Positions 53,187-61,660 of a DNA stretch of 64,000 nucleotides are shown here, in pieces (the first letter of the stretch is position 1; the number at the start of each line of letters is the position of its first letter). A model generated the notes under the pieces. That model ran no database searches, was not told the DNA's origin, and saw only the letters and a list, made by a program, of their open reading frames with translations. Source of the DNA: Fimbriimonadales bacterium (GTDB taxonomy: Bacteria; Armatimonadota; Fimbriimonadia; Fimbriimonadales; ATM1); contig JAHCHL010000016.1 of assembly GCA_026129745.1 (NCBI GenBank), forward strand, positions 1 through 64,000. The letters are read 5' to 3'. A program made the translations under genes and the position numbers.

Positions 53187-53328
53187 GCAGTATGATGATA
53201 ACCTCGCGCTTGAGCTCTTCTTTGACAGCGCATGGAAACTAAGAATGGTCACAGCCGGTGCTTGCGGAACCTGCAGGAGTCATTTATTTAGGCGTACTGT
53301 CGACGGCAATTTGTGCAGATGCTACTGA
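53160..53328 (+). pseudogene. Possible frameshifted C-terminal remnant of the 52557 gene
   Basis: In the frame one base away from the preceding gene the sequence reads EQYDDNLALELFFDSAWKLR, then CGTC and CRC cysteine pairs before a stop. The composition looks protein-like, but the piece has no start of its own apart from an ATG inside the previous gene. A single indel near 53180 would join the two. This is weak evidence. Confidence 0.25.
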
Positions 53329-53747
53329 TGGTGCGGGGCAATTTGGGCAGGCGTCATGAGCATGATGTTCTCTTAACAGATGCGCTTTTTGGTGGACTTG
53401 CCTCTGAATTCGCAGCAAGGAAAGCTACAACCAGCTAGACCCTCGACATGCTGCAATTTCGCGCTTATTCAACCAAATCTTGGCTAAGATCTTGAAGCAG
53501 CCCCAGTTGACGTCTATTCTCTCAAAGGCGCTAAGACCTGTGGACGCTATCCTATGAAAACGCCTAGGACCGAACAAGAAGTGAAAAAACGAGTGACCCA
53601 ACAGTTGATGTGATCTCGGTGACGACGGTGACGAGCCAACAATTCAAGTTCAATGTCATCGCAGCTTGACGATCTATTCGGTGACGAGTGGACGAGAATC
53701 TGCATCGGGCGAACAGCGAGGCCAAATCGATGAGTCAACTGGATCCC
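53329..53747. other. Gene-poor stretch without a supported gene
   Basis: About 420 bases with stops in all frames at short intervals and lower GC than the surroundings. It contains the 44-nt repeat at 53610-53653. Just after it, at 53680, a partial echo (cggtgacgagt) of the same repeat appears. No RNA gene was recognised. Confidence 0.5.
53610..53653 (+). repeat. 44-nt intergenic repeat, copy 1
   Basis: It begins gtgatctcggtgacgacgg and ends aacaattcaagttcaa. It matches the reverse complement of 63576-63619 at 40 of 44 positions by eye. The left half has the tandem hexamer GGTGACG. Both copies are in intergenic DNA. Confidence 0.6.
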
Positions 53748-54299
53748 TCAAAGTTCTTTGCCGAGATCGACTCTCACGTCGCGCTTCGCAATGTCGTCGT
53801 TGGAATAGAACCGAGTGTCGACTGACCAGAACGAATAGCCGAGCCGATTGAAAAACTCAATGGCCGGCACGTTGCAAGTTTGCGTTTCGAGCACGACCCC
53901 TCTTGCGCGAAAGTGGCGAGCCGCTTGCTCGACCGACCCGATCATTCGGCTGCCAACTCCCATGTGGCGATAGCCATGACGAACATAAAGATGGACAACG
54001 CGAACCAGGTTCGTGAATTCGTCGAGAAAGAACTCGACATAACCCACCGGTTCACCATCTATGAACGCAACGTAGCCACGCGCTCTGGGAAATTTGCCAT
54101 CGAACGGCAGCCAGCGATGTTCTTTCGAAATCTGTGGAGAAGCAGGCCTCTTGATCAGCGACCAACTAAATCCGGCCGCCGTCTCTCGCGCTTCGACCTC
54201 ATAGGCGTAATCGGATACGTAGGCGTAGCGAATCAGCAAAGGCAAGTCACCAGCCAACGGGTCGTCGGGACTCAGCATTCGAAGTTCGAACGAGGCCAT
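53748..54299 (-). CDS. GNAT family N-acetyltransferase
   Basis: This 183-residue protein has the acetyl-CoA-binding core RVVHLYVRHGYRHMGVGSRM at about 99-118, with the Q/RxxGxG/A loop read as RHMGVG. The following strand is GVVLETQTCNVPAIEFFNRL. This is the GNAT fold; the acceptor substrate is unknown. A TATACT box 9 nt before the ATG implies a leaderless transcript, back to back with the ftsE promoter. Confidence 0.88.
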   Translation of the reverse strand: MASFELRMLSPDDPLAGDLPLLIRYAYVSDYAYEVEARETAAGFSWSLIKRPASPQISKEHRWLPFDGKFPRARGYVAFIDGEPVGYVEFFLDEFTNLVRVVHLYVRHGYRHMGVGSRMIGSVEQAARHFRARGVVLETQTCNVPAIEFFNRLGYSFWSVDTRFYSNDDIAKRDVRVDLGKEL

Positions 54300-54308
54300 G
54301 TGAACCGA

Positions 54309-54343
54309 AGTATACGTCTCAAAGTTCGGTCTGACGTTATAAT
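54309..54343. promoter_or_regulatory. Divergent leaderless promoters of the GNAT gene and ftsE
   Basis: On the minus strand TATACT (54309-54314) serves the GNAT gene. On the plus strand TATAAT (54338-54343) ends 8 nt before the TTG start of ftsE. Neither gene has a ribosome binding site. Confidence 0.6.
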
Positions 54344-54351
54344 CGCCAAGC

Positions 54352-55035
54352 TTGATCGAGTTTCAAAACGTCAGCGTCGAGTATCCTGGCCCCATCTTCG
54401 GACTCAACGGCGTCGATCTGTCCGTCGGCGCGGGAGAGTTCGTTTTTTTGGTCGGCCAGACCGGCTCAGGAAAGTCAACGCTCCTGAAGCTGCTGATCCG
54501 AGAGCTGGTCGCGACTCGTGGCAGGGTGCTCATCGAAGGCAGGGACCTCAGCACGGTGACAGAGGCGGGAATCCCGGCCTTGAGGCGGCAGATCGGCTTC
54601 GTCCCCCAAGAGATCGGCTTGCTGCCGCAGAAGAAGGTTTATGAGAACCTGATGTACGCCATGAGGGCGGCAGGCCACACTCGCCGCGAAGCCCGAACCA
54701 GGGTCCCTGACCTTTTGGACCGATTCGGTTTGATCCTACGCTCGGACGCCTATCCGCGAGAGCTATCCGGTGGCGAGCAGCAAAGAATCGCGATCGCGAG
54801 GGCGCTTGTGAATAACCCGAAGCTGCTGGTCGCCGACGAGCCGACAGGCCACCTCGACCCCGAAACGAGCCTGGACATCATCGGCGTCCTCGAGCAGGTC
54901 AACACGCGGGGCACAACCGTAATCATGGCGACGCACGATTTCCAAACCATCCAAGCATTCCAGCGCCGAGTCGTAAGGCTCGAAAACGGTAGGGTTGTTT
55001 CGGACGAATTCGGGGTAGGTGCCGGCGATGCTTGA
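54352..55035 (+). CDS. ftsE: Cell division ATP-binding protein FtsE
   Basis: This 227-residue ABC ATPase has Walker A GQTGSGKST at about 35-43, signature LSGGEQQRIAIARAL at about 138-152, Walker B LLVADEPTG at about 160-168 and the switch His in MATHDF. With FtsX it forms the membrane complex that activates peptidoglycan hydrolases at the division site. TTG start directly after a TATAAT box. The ftsE-ftsX-M23 order with overlapping ends fits one functional unit. Confidence 0.93.
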   Translation: MIEFQNVSVEYPGPIFGLNGVDLSVGAGEFVFLVGQTGSGKSTLLKLLIRELVATRGRVLIEGRDLSTVTEAGIPALRRQIGFVPQEIGLLPQKKVYENLMYAMRAAGHTRREARTRVPDLLDRFGLILRSDAYPRELSGGEQQRIAIARALVNNPKLLVADEPTGHLDPETSLDIIGVLEQVNTRGTTVIMATHDFQTIQAFQRRVVRLENGRVVSDEFGVGAGDA

Positions 55036-55918
55036 CCGCATCGAATTCGTCATCGAGGAAGCGGTCGTCGCCCTGAAGCGAAACGGCATGATGACGATTG
55101 CGGCGATTTCGACTGCCGCAATTGCGCTACTGATATTCGGAGGGCTTGGCCACGCCTATTTGTCGCTGGTCTCTTACCTCGACTCGCTCCAAAGCGAGTT
55201 TGAACTGACAATTTCTATCGAAGGCGACCTTCCGCCGTCTCAGCTTCATAAAATGGCTCAGGAGCTTCGAGCGATCCCTGGTGTCGACAGCGTCGTTCTT
55301 CTTCCCCGCGACCGCGAATGGGAGAAGTTCATCGAAAAGCAGAACCTCAAGGACCTTTATGCGGGACAGCCGAACCCGTTTCCGGACCAGTTTCGAGTCC
55401 GCCTTGTCAGGCTCGAGGACGCCGATTCCGTAAAAAAGGCCCTGCTCGAGCACCCGCAGACTCTCAAGGAGCATGGAGTGCGGGATGTCGCTCGCGACCG
55501 CGAGTTTGCGATTAACCTGATCAAGCTGGTCCGGCTGCTCGGAGGCCTGTTGACCGTCTTGAGCTTCTTTGCCGCCGGGACTTTGATCTATAACACCGTT
55601 CGCCTTACGGTGTTGTCGAGGCGAAATGAACTGCGGATCATGGCTCTTGTCGGAGCCAGCCGAGCGACCATCCGGTGGCCATTCCTGCTCGAAGGCGGAA
55701 TCCAGGGTGCCCTTGGCGGGCTTGTCGCGGGGCTCATCCTATGGGGGATCAGCTACTACATTACAGCCCAGTCGATCAATTGGCTTGGGCTTGGGAGGCA
55801 AGCCGAGTCGGGCATTCAGCTCGGGCCGGTCATCCTGGTCCTGGTCGCCATCGGGGCCAGTTTGGGTATCCTCTCGGCCGCCCTTTCCGTAAGGAAGTTC
55901 TTGAGGCTGGGAGCATGA
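55028..55918 (+). CDS. ftsX: Cell division protein FtsX
   Basis: This 296-residue protein counts from ATG 55028 (GTG 55019 is possible), overlapping ftsE by 8 nt. One N-terminal helix (about 24-45) is followed by an extracytoplasmic domain (about 50-165, ELRAIPGVDSVVLLPRDREW). Three more helices surround the conserved NTVRLTVLSRRNELRIMALV loop near 195-214 and GATRATIRWPFLLEG-like segment. FtsX passes the FtsE ATP cycle across the membrane to an amidase activator or hydrolase, here very probably the M23 protein of the next gene. Confidence 0.92.
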   Translation: MLDRIEFVIEEAVVALKRNGMMTIAAISTAAIALLIFGGLGHAYLSLVSYLDSLQSEFELTISIEGDLPPSQLHKMAQELRAIPGVDSVVLLPRDREWEKFIEKQNLKDLYAGQPNPFPDQFRVRLVRLEDADSVKKALLEHPQTLKEHGVRDVARDREFAINLIKLVRLLGGLLTVLSFFAAGTLIYNTVRLTVLSRRNELRIMALVGASRATIRWPFLLEGGIQGALGGLVAGLILWGISYYITAQSINWLGLGRQAESGIQLGPVILVLVAIGASLGILSAALSVRKFLRLGA

Positions 55919-57045
55919 GGAATACCATTTTCACCATAGTCGGCCTCCTGACGCTCGGCCTGGCAGTGTTTGCCGTTGGCCAGTCGGGGAAACCAAGCCA
56001 GAAGTCGCTTGAGCAGAAAAAAGCGACCGTTGAAAAGAAGGCGACCGAGATCCGCAAGGAAATTCGCGAAAACCGGCGCGAGGCCGGTGCGATCATGGCG
56101 GACATCAAGGAGATCGATGACGACTTGAGCGCTGCTCAGCGCCGACTTCGAGACACCAACGACCGATTGTCCCAAGCAAAGAGCGAGCAGAACGCGATTA
56201 CGTCGAAGCTCAAGCAGGCAGAAAACAAGATTAAATCCTGCCAAGAGGAGATCGGCGAGCGATTGCTGGCAACCTACCTCCAAGGGGATCCTTCGCCCAT
56301 TTCAATCCTTGCTGGCGCAGACAGCTTTTCTGACATTGCTGATCGAGCGTATGTGATGGAATTGATGGCAAAGCGAGATCGCCAACTCGTCACAGAGCTG
56401 CAAAATGCAAGAGCGACTATCATTGAACAAAAACGCGCGGCGGATGAAGTCGTGGCAAAGATCAACACGCTTAAGCAGCGACAGGTGACCGAAAAGCAAC
56501 AACTCGACAGAGCAATGTCAAGAAAGCGGACATTGCTTGCGGAATTGAATCGCGACAAGGCACAGCTCGAGCACGAACTCGATGAAATCGAAAAAGAGAG
56601 CCGGAAAATTGAAGCCGAGCTGGCGCGTTACTATGCAGCCGGCGGAGGGAATGTACCAATCTATCGCGGACGATTGATGCAACCGATTCCGGGAAGAGTC
56701 GGAAGCGGTTTCGGAATGCGCAAGCATCCGATATCCGGTGTTTACAAGATGCATAACGGAGTGGACATTGCGGGTCGCACCGGAGATCCGATCAGAGCCG
56801 CTGCTCCAGGCAGAGTCATCTTCGCCGGATGGCGCGGAGGTTATGGCAACTGTGTGATCATCGATCACGGCGGTGGACTCTCAACACTCTATGCTCACGC
56901 TTCACGCCTTTATGTGAGTCAAGGGCAAAGCGTCACACAAGGACAAACGATCGCTGCCGTCGGCTCGACAGGATACAGCACCGGGCCGCATCTACATTGG
57001 GAAGTAAGAATCAACGGGCAGCCCGTCAATCCGGTTGGAAGATAA
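55915..57045 (+). CDS. EnvC-like murein hydrolase or activator (M23 peptidase with coiled coil)
   Basis: This 376-residue protein starts at the ATGA overlap with ftsX. A signal peptide (about 1-22) is followed by a long coiled coil (about 25-255) and a LytM domain with the full zinc set: His and Asp in HNGVDIAG near 285-292 and HLHWE near 361-365. EnvC of E. coli lacks these ligands, so this protein may itself cut peptidoglycan. The coiled coil is where FtsX binds EnvC-type partners. GFGMRKHP and GGGLSTLYAH are also typical. Confidence 0.93.
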   Translation: MRNTIFTIVGLLTLGLAVFAVGQSGKPSQKSLEQKKATVEKKATEIRKEIRENRREAGAIMADIKEIDDDLSAAQRRLRDTNDRLSQAKSEQNAITSKLKQAENKIKSCQEEIGERLLATYLQGDPSPISILAGADSFSDIADRAYVMELMAKRDRQLVTELQNARATIIEQKRAADEVVAKINTLKQRQVTEKQQLDRAMSRKRTLLAELNRDKAQLEHELDEIEKESRKIEAELARYYAAGGGNVPIYRGRLMQPIPGRVGSGFGMRKHPISGVYKMHNGVDIAGRTGDPIRAAAPGRVIFAGWRGGYGNCVIIDHGGGLSTLYAHASRLYVSQGQSVTQGQTIAAVGSTGYSTGPHLHWEVRINGQPVNPVGR

Positions 57046-57582
57046 CTATTTGAGCGAGCGAATCGTTTCGAAAAGCGAATCTTTGTCGCTTGGCCTATAA
57101 CCGAGGAAACCTTTGACGACTTTCATGTCGCTGTCTAACACATAGACTGTTGGGAATCTTCTCGTTTTGAACACTTTAGTGGCAATTGAGTTTTCCCGAT
57201 CCCTACCAGCGGGATCCCACCAGAAGACGATCTCAACGCCTGAAGCTCTTGCGGCACGCCCAGCCTCTTCCCTTGAATCGCCTGTTGCGAGCCCTACAGT
57301 TTTTACAGATGGAAACTCGCGTTTTATTTCTGGCCCAAGCTGGAGCACACGAATCGACGGCTGCGACCAACTGCCCCAGAGTATGAATACGGTCGGCGTT
57401 CCTAAAAGCGATTTAGTCTCGACTGCGCTCCCCGCAAGCGTCTGCGCGGAAAACTCGATCTGAGTTCCGGCTGGCAATGGCCGGTCGATGTCTGATTGCG
57501 CGGCGGCAATGGTCAGCGCAAGTCCGAATTCGATCAGCATGTCGCTAAGTTTGACGCAGATGTTGCCCGGCGGTTTCGGCAT
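57046..57582 (-). CDS. Thioredoxin-fold (TlpA-like) protein without active-site cysteines
   Basis: This 178-residue protein starts at ATG 57582, directly after a TATTTT-like -10 box, or at ATG 57540. A hydrophobic N-terminal segment (LIEFGLALTIAAAQS) suggests export. The TlpA/peroxiredoxin pattern TPTVFILWGSWSQPS has Ser-Gln-Pro-Ser where thioredoxins have CxxC. The later FKTRRFPTVYVLDSDMKVVK segment keeps the cis-proline. Disulfide chemistry is therefore lost, and a binding or structural role is more likely. Its stop abuts the stop of the M23 gene. Confidence 0.8.
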   Translation of the reverse strand: MPKPPGNICVKLSDMLIEFGLALTIAAAQSDIDRPLPAGTQIEFSAQTLAGSAVETKSLLGTPTVFILWGSWSQPSIRVLQLGPEIKREFPSVKTVGLATGDSREEAGRAARASGVEIVFWWDPAGRDRENSIATKVFKTRRFPTVYVLDSDMKVVKGFLGYRPSDKDSLFETIRSLK

Positions 57583-57599
57583 AAGGCCAAAATAGGGCC

Positions 57600-58103
57600 A
57601 TGCGGCTCTTTGCAGCGAGTTTTCCGCCTCCGAACGTACTGGAAGCCATCCGACCCGTATCTCAGCGGGCCCACCGAGACATTCCACAGAAAGGCGCATG
57701 GGTTGCTCAGGACCGGCTGCACATTACACTCAGGTTCTTTGGAGAAACGCTCCCTCAAGAACAGTGTATAGAAGTATGCGATGAAGCACTTAACTGCATT
57801 CAGCCTTTTGAATTGCGACTAGTGAGGATTTCTGGCTTTCCTTCGTCGAGACTCAAGCGCGTTCTGTTTCTCGAACCAGAAGAGTGCGACACTTTCCAAT
57901 TGCTACTGCAGCGGTTTGATGATACGAATGAAGAAAACAGGCATCCGCACTTGACCATTGCAAGATTCAATCAACCGGTTGAATTGCCACGCATCAAGTT
58001 CGATCCAATTGAATGGAGAGTCGAGGGCGCGCTCCTTGTCAACTCGCTGCAATTTGGAGCAGAGCGAAGGTATGTCACCGTCAAAGAGTGGTCATTCGTG
58101 TAA
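57600..58103 (+). CDS. thpR: RNA 2',3'-cyclic phosphodiesterase (2H family)
   Basis: This 167-residue protein starts MRLFAASFPPP, as usual for the family. The two catalytic H-x-T/S-L/I motifs are HITLRFFGE near 41-49 and HPHLTIARF near 114-122. These 2H enzymes open 2',3'-cyclic phosphates on RNA ends. Divergent from the thioredoxin-fold gene with 17 nt between. Confidence 0.92.
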   Translation: MRLFAASFPPPNVLEAIRPVSQRAHRDIPQKGAWVAQDRLHITLRFFGETLPQEQCIEVCDEALNCIQPFELRLVRISGFPSSRLKRVLFLEPEECDTFQLLLQRFDDTNEENRHPHLTIARFNQPVELPRIKFDPIEWRVEGALLVNSLQFGAERRYVTVKEWSFV

Positions 58104-58144
58104 ACCGACGTGAGAAATTTTCGAGTTCACATCGAACATTGCCG

Positions 58145-58504
58145 TCAGAATGGACCCTCTGACTTCGTCTCGGCACCGCACCAGACGCAAATTGCACGCG
58201 ATTTAAGCAGGATCTTTTGGCCGCAGGATGTGCATGTCGATTGAACCGAGATTCTTCCGTCTACTTTTCCGTCTGCAGCATCGATCTCGACAATTCTATC
58301 GATTAAATCTTGGTCATTGAATCCATGCTTATCGCTGAGGAGGCTCCACAATGCGGCGCATCCCAACCTCAAAGCTTCGACTTTTTCTTCCAGTAATTGG
58401 AATTCGCTTGAAGTCATTTCTTGTTGAGGTCGATTCGTCTTCCTTGACCCTACGTCGACTTCCCTTGCCCTGCGAACAGAATCGGAGAATAAGTAGCTGA
58501 ACAT
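58145..58504 (-). CDS. Small protein with C-terminal zinc ribbon, unknown function
   Basis: This 119-residue protein counts from ATG 58504 (8 nt after the GH130 stop); ATG 58417 is an alternative. The helical N-terminal part (SSEFQLLEEKVEALRLGCAA) is followed by an acidic linker and CTSCGQKILLKSRAICVWCG at about 92-111, two CxxC pairs that can hold one zinc. I do not recognise the family. It shares a transcript with GH130 and comM. Confidence 0.7.
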   Translation of the reverse strand: MFSYLFSDSVRRAREVDVGSRKTNRPQQEMTSSEFQLLEEKVEALRLGCAALWSLLSDKHGFNDQDLIDRIVEIDAADGKVDGRISVQSTCTSCGQKILLKSRAICVWCGAETKSEGPF

Positions 58505-58512
58505 GGCAATGA

Positions 58513-59490
58513 TTATGCATGGTCGAGGCATCGGTTTACGATTTCCGCGCAATGGCAAAATGCCAAGCATGTGACAGTGTCGGCACCGCCATAGTAGATC
58601 GCAATTCTTCCCGTTGCAGAGTCAGCAAGTGCGGCACAAGGAAACACGACATTTGGCACATCGCCAACTTGCTCATCATGCACTTGCGGAGAAAGCAAGT
58701 AGGATTGCGTTCTTCCAATCACTTTCCACGGCATATCGATATCGAGCAGCGTTGCACCGAAGTGATAGACGAAGCCGTTGCATGAGGTTAGGACTCCGTG
58801 ATGAAAGAGCAGCCAGCCTTCTGTCGTTTCGATTGGCACAGGGCCCGCGCCAATCTTTGTTGATTCCCACGGCATTTCACCTCTCATTACCCAACGATGC
58901 TGTCCCCAGTGCACGAGATCGTCACTTTGCGACAAGAAGATTTCACCGAATGGAGTGTGTCCGTTGTCGCTCGGTCTGCTCAGCATTATGAACTTGCCAT
59001 TGATTCTCCTTGGAAAGAGTACGCCGTTGCGATTGTATGGAAGCAGTGCATTCTCCAACATGTAAAAGGTTTGAAAATCTTGGGTCCAACCAATTCCAAT
59101 GCAGGGGCCATGGAAGCCGTTGCACCATGTAATGTAAAAACGGTCTTCGATGAAAGCAACTCGTGGATCGTATCCATATTCAGGCTTGGAAACTCCTTCC
59201 GGAATGATCCATTCAATTGGCCCTTCGTCGATTGACCAGTCTAGGCCATTGATACTGATTCCTGAATGCAAGCGCATTTCGCGCTTCTTGTTGTCGCAAC
59301 GAAACACACCGGCAAACCTGTTTTGAAATGGCACTACAGCGCTGTTGAAGACACTGTTGCTGGTCGGAATTGCGTTTCTTTTGATGATCGGATTCTTGCT
59401 ATACCTCCAAACTGGTTCTGTAGATGCAAACGCACGATCTTCCCATGGGAGATTCGGCAGTGGCGCACCTAAAAGTTTTGCTTCAGCCAT
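58513..59490 (-). CDS. GH130 family glycoside phosphorylase/hydrolase
   Basis: This 325-residue five-bladed beta-propeller protein has GH130 motifs. NSAVVPFQNRFAGVFRCDN near 49-67 is followed by the YDPRVAFIED segment with the catalytic-acid-region Asp near 108. KIGAGPVPIETTEGWLLFHHG comes near 218-238 and YYGGADT near 303-309. No signal peptide is seen. Characterised members act on beta-mannosides, often by phosphorolysis; the subfamily cannot be fixed. Start overlaps the comM end by 8 nt. Confidence 0.9.
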   Translation of the reverse strand: MAEAKLLGAPLPNLPWEDRAFASTEPVWRYSKNPIIKRNAIPTSNSVFNSAVVPFQNRFAGVFRCDNKKREMRLHSGISINGLDWSIDEGPIEWIIPEGVSKPEYGYDPRVAFIEDRFYITWCNGFHGPCIGIGWTQDFQTFYMLENALLPYNRNGVLFPRRINGKFIMLSRPSDNGHTPFGEIFLSQSDDLVHWGQHRWVMRGEMPWESTKIGAGPVPIETTEGWLLFHHGVLTSCNGFVYHFGATLLDIDMPWKVIGRTQSYLLSPQVHDEQVGDVPNVVFPCAALADSATGRIAIYYGGADTVTCLAFCHCAEIVNRCLDHA

Positions 59491-61006
59491 TGCTGAGTCC
59501 GTACCTTTCTCTGTATTGAACGGCTTCCATTAGGTGCTTGTCTTCAACGGCCGCGCTCATTTCAAGATCGGCGATTGTGCGGGCAACTTTCAGGAGTCGA
59601 TCAAAAACTCTTGCAGATATGTTCATTCGAGATGCAATTCCTCGCATGATGTCCTTTTGGGAATCTGCCAATGGAATCAGTTCACGCAGCTCACGTGTCG
59701 ACATCTTTGAGTTTGTTCTGTTGTTTCCAAGTCTTTCGTGCTGCATCTGCCTTGCTTTGACGACTCTCTCGAGGACATCGGCGCTCGATTCGCCAGGCTT
59801 TGCTGACAGCAGCTCGTCTTGCGTCAGTCTCGGAACTTCAATGTACAGGTCGATGCGATCAATGAGGGGCCCAGATATTCGTCCCATGTACCTACGAATC
59901 GCTTCTGGCGTGCAAGAGCACTTTTTCTCGCGGTCGCCGTAATAGCCGCAAGAACATGGATTCATCGCACCAATCAGGATCAGCTCCGCTGGAAAGTCGA
60001 GCGATGCTTGGACGCGCGCAACGGAGACGACGCCGTCTTCAAGCGGTTGCCGCAAACCCTCCAAGACGTTGCGATCGAATTCAGGCATTTCGTCTAAGAA
60101 GAGCACCCCATGATGTGCGAGGCTGACTTGGCCTGGTCTTGGAAACTTGCCGCCTCCGACGATTGCTGCATGGCTTGCCGAGTGATGTGGCGCTCGAAAT
60201 GGACGTTCCCATATCAGGCCTTTTTTTCCGCCCATCATTCCTGCGCTGCTGTAGATGCGCGTGACTTCGATCGCCTCATCGGTAGAGAGCGGAGGAAGGA
60301 TTGTCGGGAGTCTCCTTGCAAGCATTGTCTTACCGCTGCCAGGGCTTCCCACCATGATCACGTTGTGCCCCCCGGCCGCGGCGATTTCGAGTGCTCTCTT
60401 TGCGAGGGACTGGCCTTTGACATCGCTGAAGTCCGTCTCGTACTCAGGCTTTTGGTTCGTTGCAAAGTCTCCACGTGGCAACGGGTCCCTGACACCGGGG
60501 TCTTGCAAAATCTCGACGACATCGCGGAGATGCGATACGGCGTACACGTCGACGTCCGTCGCTACGGTCGCCTCTGGCGCGCTGTCTTCTGGCAGGATAA
60601 TTCTTTTGATCCCGCGAGCCTGGCAATAAAGAGCCATGTTGACTGCTCCCGGAATCGGTCGAATGAGACCGTCCAGTCCGAGTTCTCCGGCGATCATCGT
60701 TTCGTCCAGAGCCTCCATCGAAACTTGTCCACTTGCTCCGAGGATTGCGACAGCGATCGGCAGGTCGAGGGCGGGTCCTTCTTTGCGGAGGTCGGCTGGA
60801 GCAAGACTGATGATGATGTTTCTCGGAGGGAATTCGAAGGCGGAGTCCCTGATTGCGCTCTTGACTCGCTCGCCGCTTTCCTTAACTGCCGCATCGGGAA
60901 GACCGACCAACGCAAAGTAAGGCGAGCCTCCGTAGATGCTCGTCTCAACGGTGACCTCGACGGCGTCGATGCCGTGCAGGACCGCCGTCCTCACCTTTGC
61001 GATCAT
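59483..61006 (-). CDS. comM: YifB/ComM-type Mg-chelatase-like AAA ATPase
   Basis: This 507-residue protein counts from ATG 61006, which gives the usual MIAKVRTAVLHGIDA start (ATG 61027 is possible). An N-terminal Lon-protease-like fold (about 1-170) precedes the AAA+ core with GSPGSGKTML near 217-226, LFLDEMPEFD near 298-307 and a C4 cluster in NPCSCGYYGDREKKCSC near 353-369. ComM is a hexameric helicase for branch migration of donor DNA in natural transformation; wider roles are likely. Confidence 0.93.
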   Translation of the reverse strand: MIAKVRTAVLHGIDAVEVTVETSIYGGSPYFALVGLPDAAVKESGERVKSAIRDSAFEFPPRNIIISLAPADLRKEGPALDLPIAVAILGASGQVSMEALDETMIAGELGLDGLIRPIPGAVNMALYCQARGIKRIILPEDSAPEATVATDVDVYAVSHLRDVVEILQDPGVRDPLPRGDFATNQKPEYETDFSDVKGQSLAKRALEIAAAGGHNVIMVGSPGSGKTMLARRLPTILPPLSTDEAIEVTRIYSSAGMMGGKKGLIWERPFRAPHHSASHAAIVGGGKFPRPGQVSLAHHGVLFLDEMPEFDRNVLEGLRQPLEDGVVSVARVQASLDFPAELILIGAMNPCSCGYYGDREKKCSCTPEAIRRYMGRISGPLIDRIDLYIEVPRLTQDELLSAKPGESSADVLERVVKARQMQHERLGNNRTNSKMSTRELRELIPLADSQKDIMRGIASRMNISARVFDRLLKVARTIADLEMSAAVEDKHLMEAVQYRERYGLSNG

Positions 61007-61095
61007 TGGTCCCGACTGGTTCGGCATGGCGAGGGCACATTCCTTCGAAAGAATGTGGGAACTGCCTAAGAGTCTCGAACAGTAACCGTCAGCGG

Positions 61096-61632
61096 ATGGA
61101 GATCATCTTTACGACGCCTCGCCTCACAGCAAGAAAGTGGACGATCGAAGAAGCACAGGAACTGCACGACATCTATAGCGATCCCGAAGTTACTCGTTAC
61201 CTTGGCGTAGCGAAAGGTGTCGACAGAAGCATCGAGAAAACGACGCAAAGATTGGAGCAAATCTTAGAGAGGGACATGAAGACTCCTGGTATTGGGTTCT
61301 GGTGCCTGCAAGCCAATGACGATGGGCGCATTCTCGGTTCGGTTTTGCTCAAGCAACTCGATGACCGAGATGAAGTCGAAGTGGGTTATCATCTCAGGTA
61401 TGAAGAATGGGGAAACGGATACGCAACCGAAGCGGCTCGCGGCGCGGTGAGACATGGCTTTGAAGTGATTGGACTGCCACGTATCGCTGCTGTGTCTTTT
61501 GCTGAAAACATTGCTTCGATCAATGTGATTCGGAAACTCGGGTTTCAATATGGAGGATCGCAGATCGTTTACGGATACGATTTGGAATACTACTTTGCGA
61601 ACGAACTTCCCATTGAGTGCATGGAAGTTTAG
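61096..61632 (+). CDS. RimJ/RimL-type GNAT acetyltransferase
   Basis: This 178-residue protein starts at ATG 61096 (MEIIFTTPRLTARKW); upstream in-frame sequence is antisense to comM. The family pattern is TPRLTARKWTIEEAQELHDI at about 6-25, EVEVGYHLRYEEWGNGYATE near 96-115 (acetyl-CoA loop GNGYAT) and AVSFAENIASINVIRKLGF near 136-154. It acetylates an unknown amine, possibly a protein N-terminus. It precedes the selenoprotein gene by 29 nt. Confidence 0.9.
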   Translation: MEIIFTTPRLTARKWTIEEAQELHDIYSDPEVTRYLGVAKGVDRSIEKTTQRLEQILERDMKTPGIGFWCLQANDDGRILGSVLLKQLDDRDEVEVGYHLRYEEWGNGYATEAARGAVRHGFEVIGLPRIAAVSFAENIASINVIRKLGFQYGGSQIVYGYDLEYYFANELPIECMEV

Positions 61633-61647
61633 GCAGCTAATTTGGTG

Positions 61648-61653
61648 TAGCAT
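61648..61653 (+). promoter_or_regulatory. -10 box TAGCAT, leaderless promoter of the SelW-like gene
   Basis: TAGCAT ends 7 nt before the ATG at 61661, the same spacing as at aspC, and no ribosome binding site lies between. Confidence 0.45.
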
Positions 61654-61660
61654 AAACATC

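Noticed and set aside
60110-61069. A 319-codon plus-strand frame
   Set aside because: Antisense to comM, whose motifs are unambiguous.
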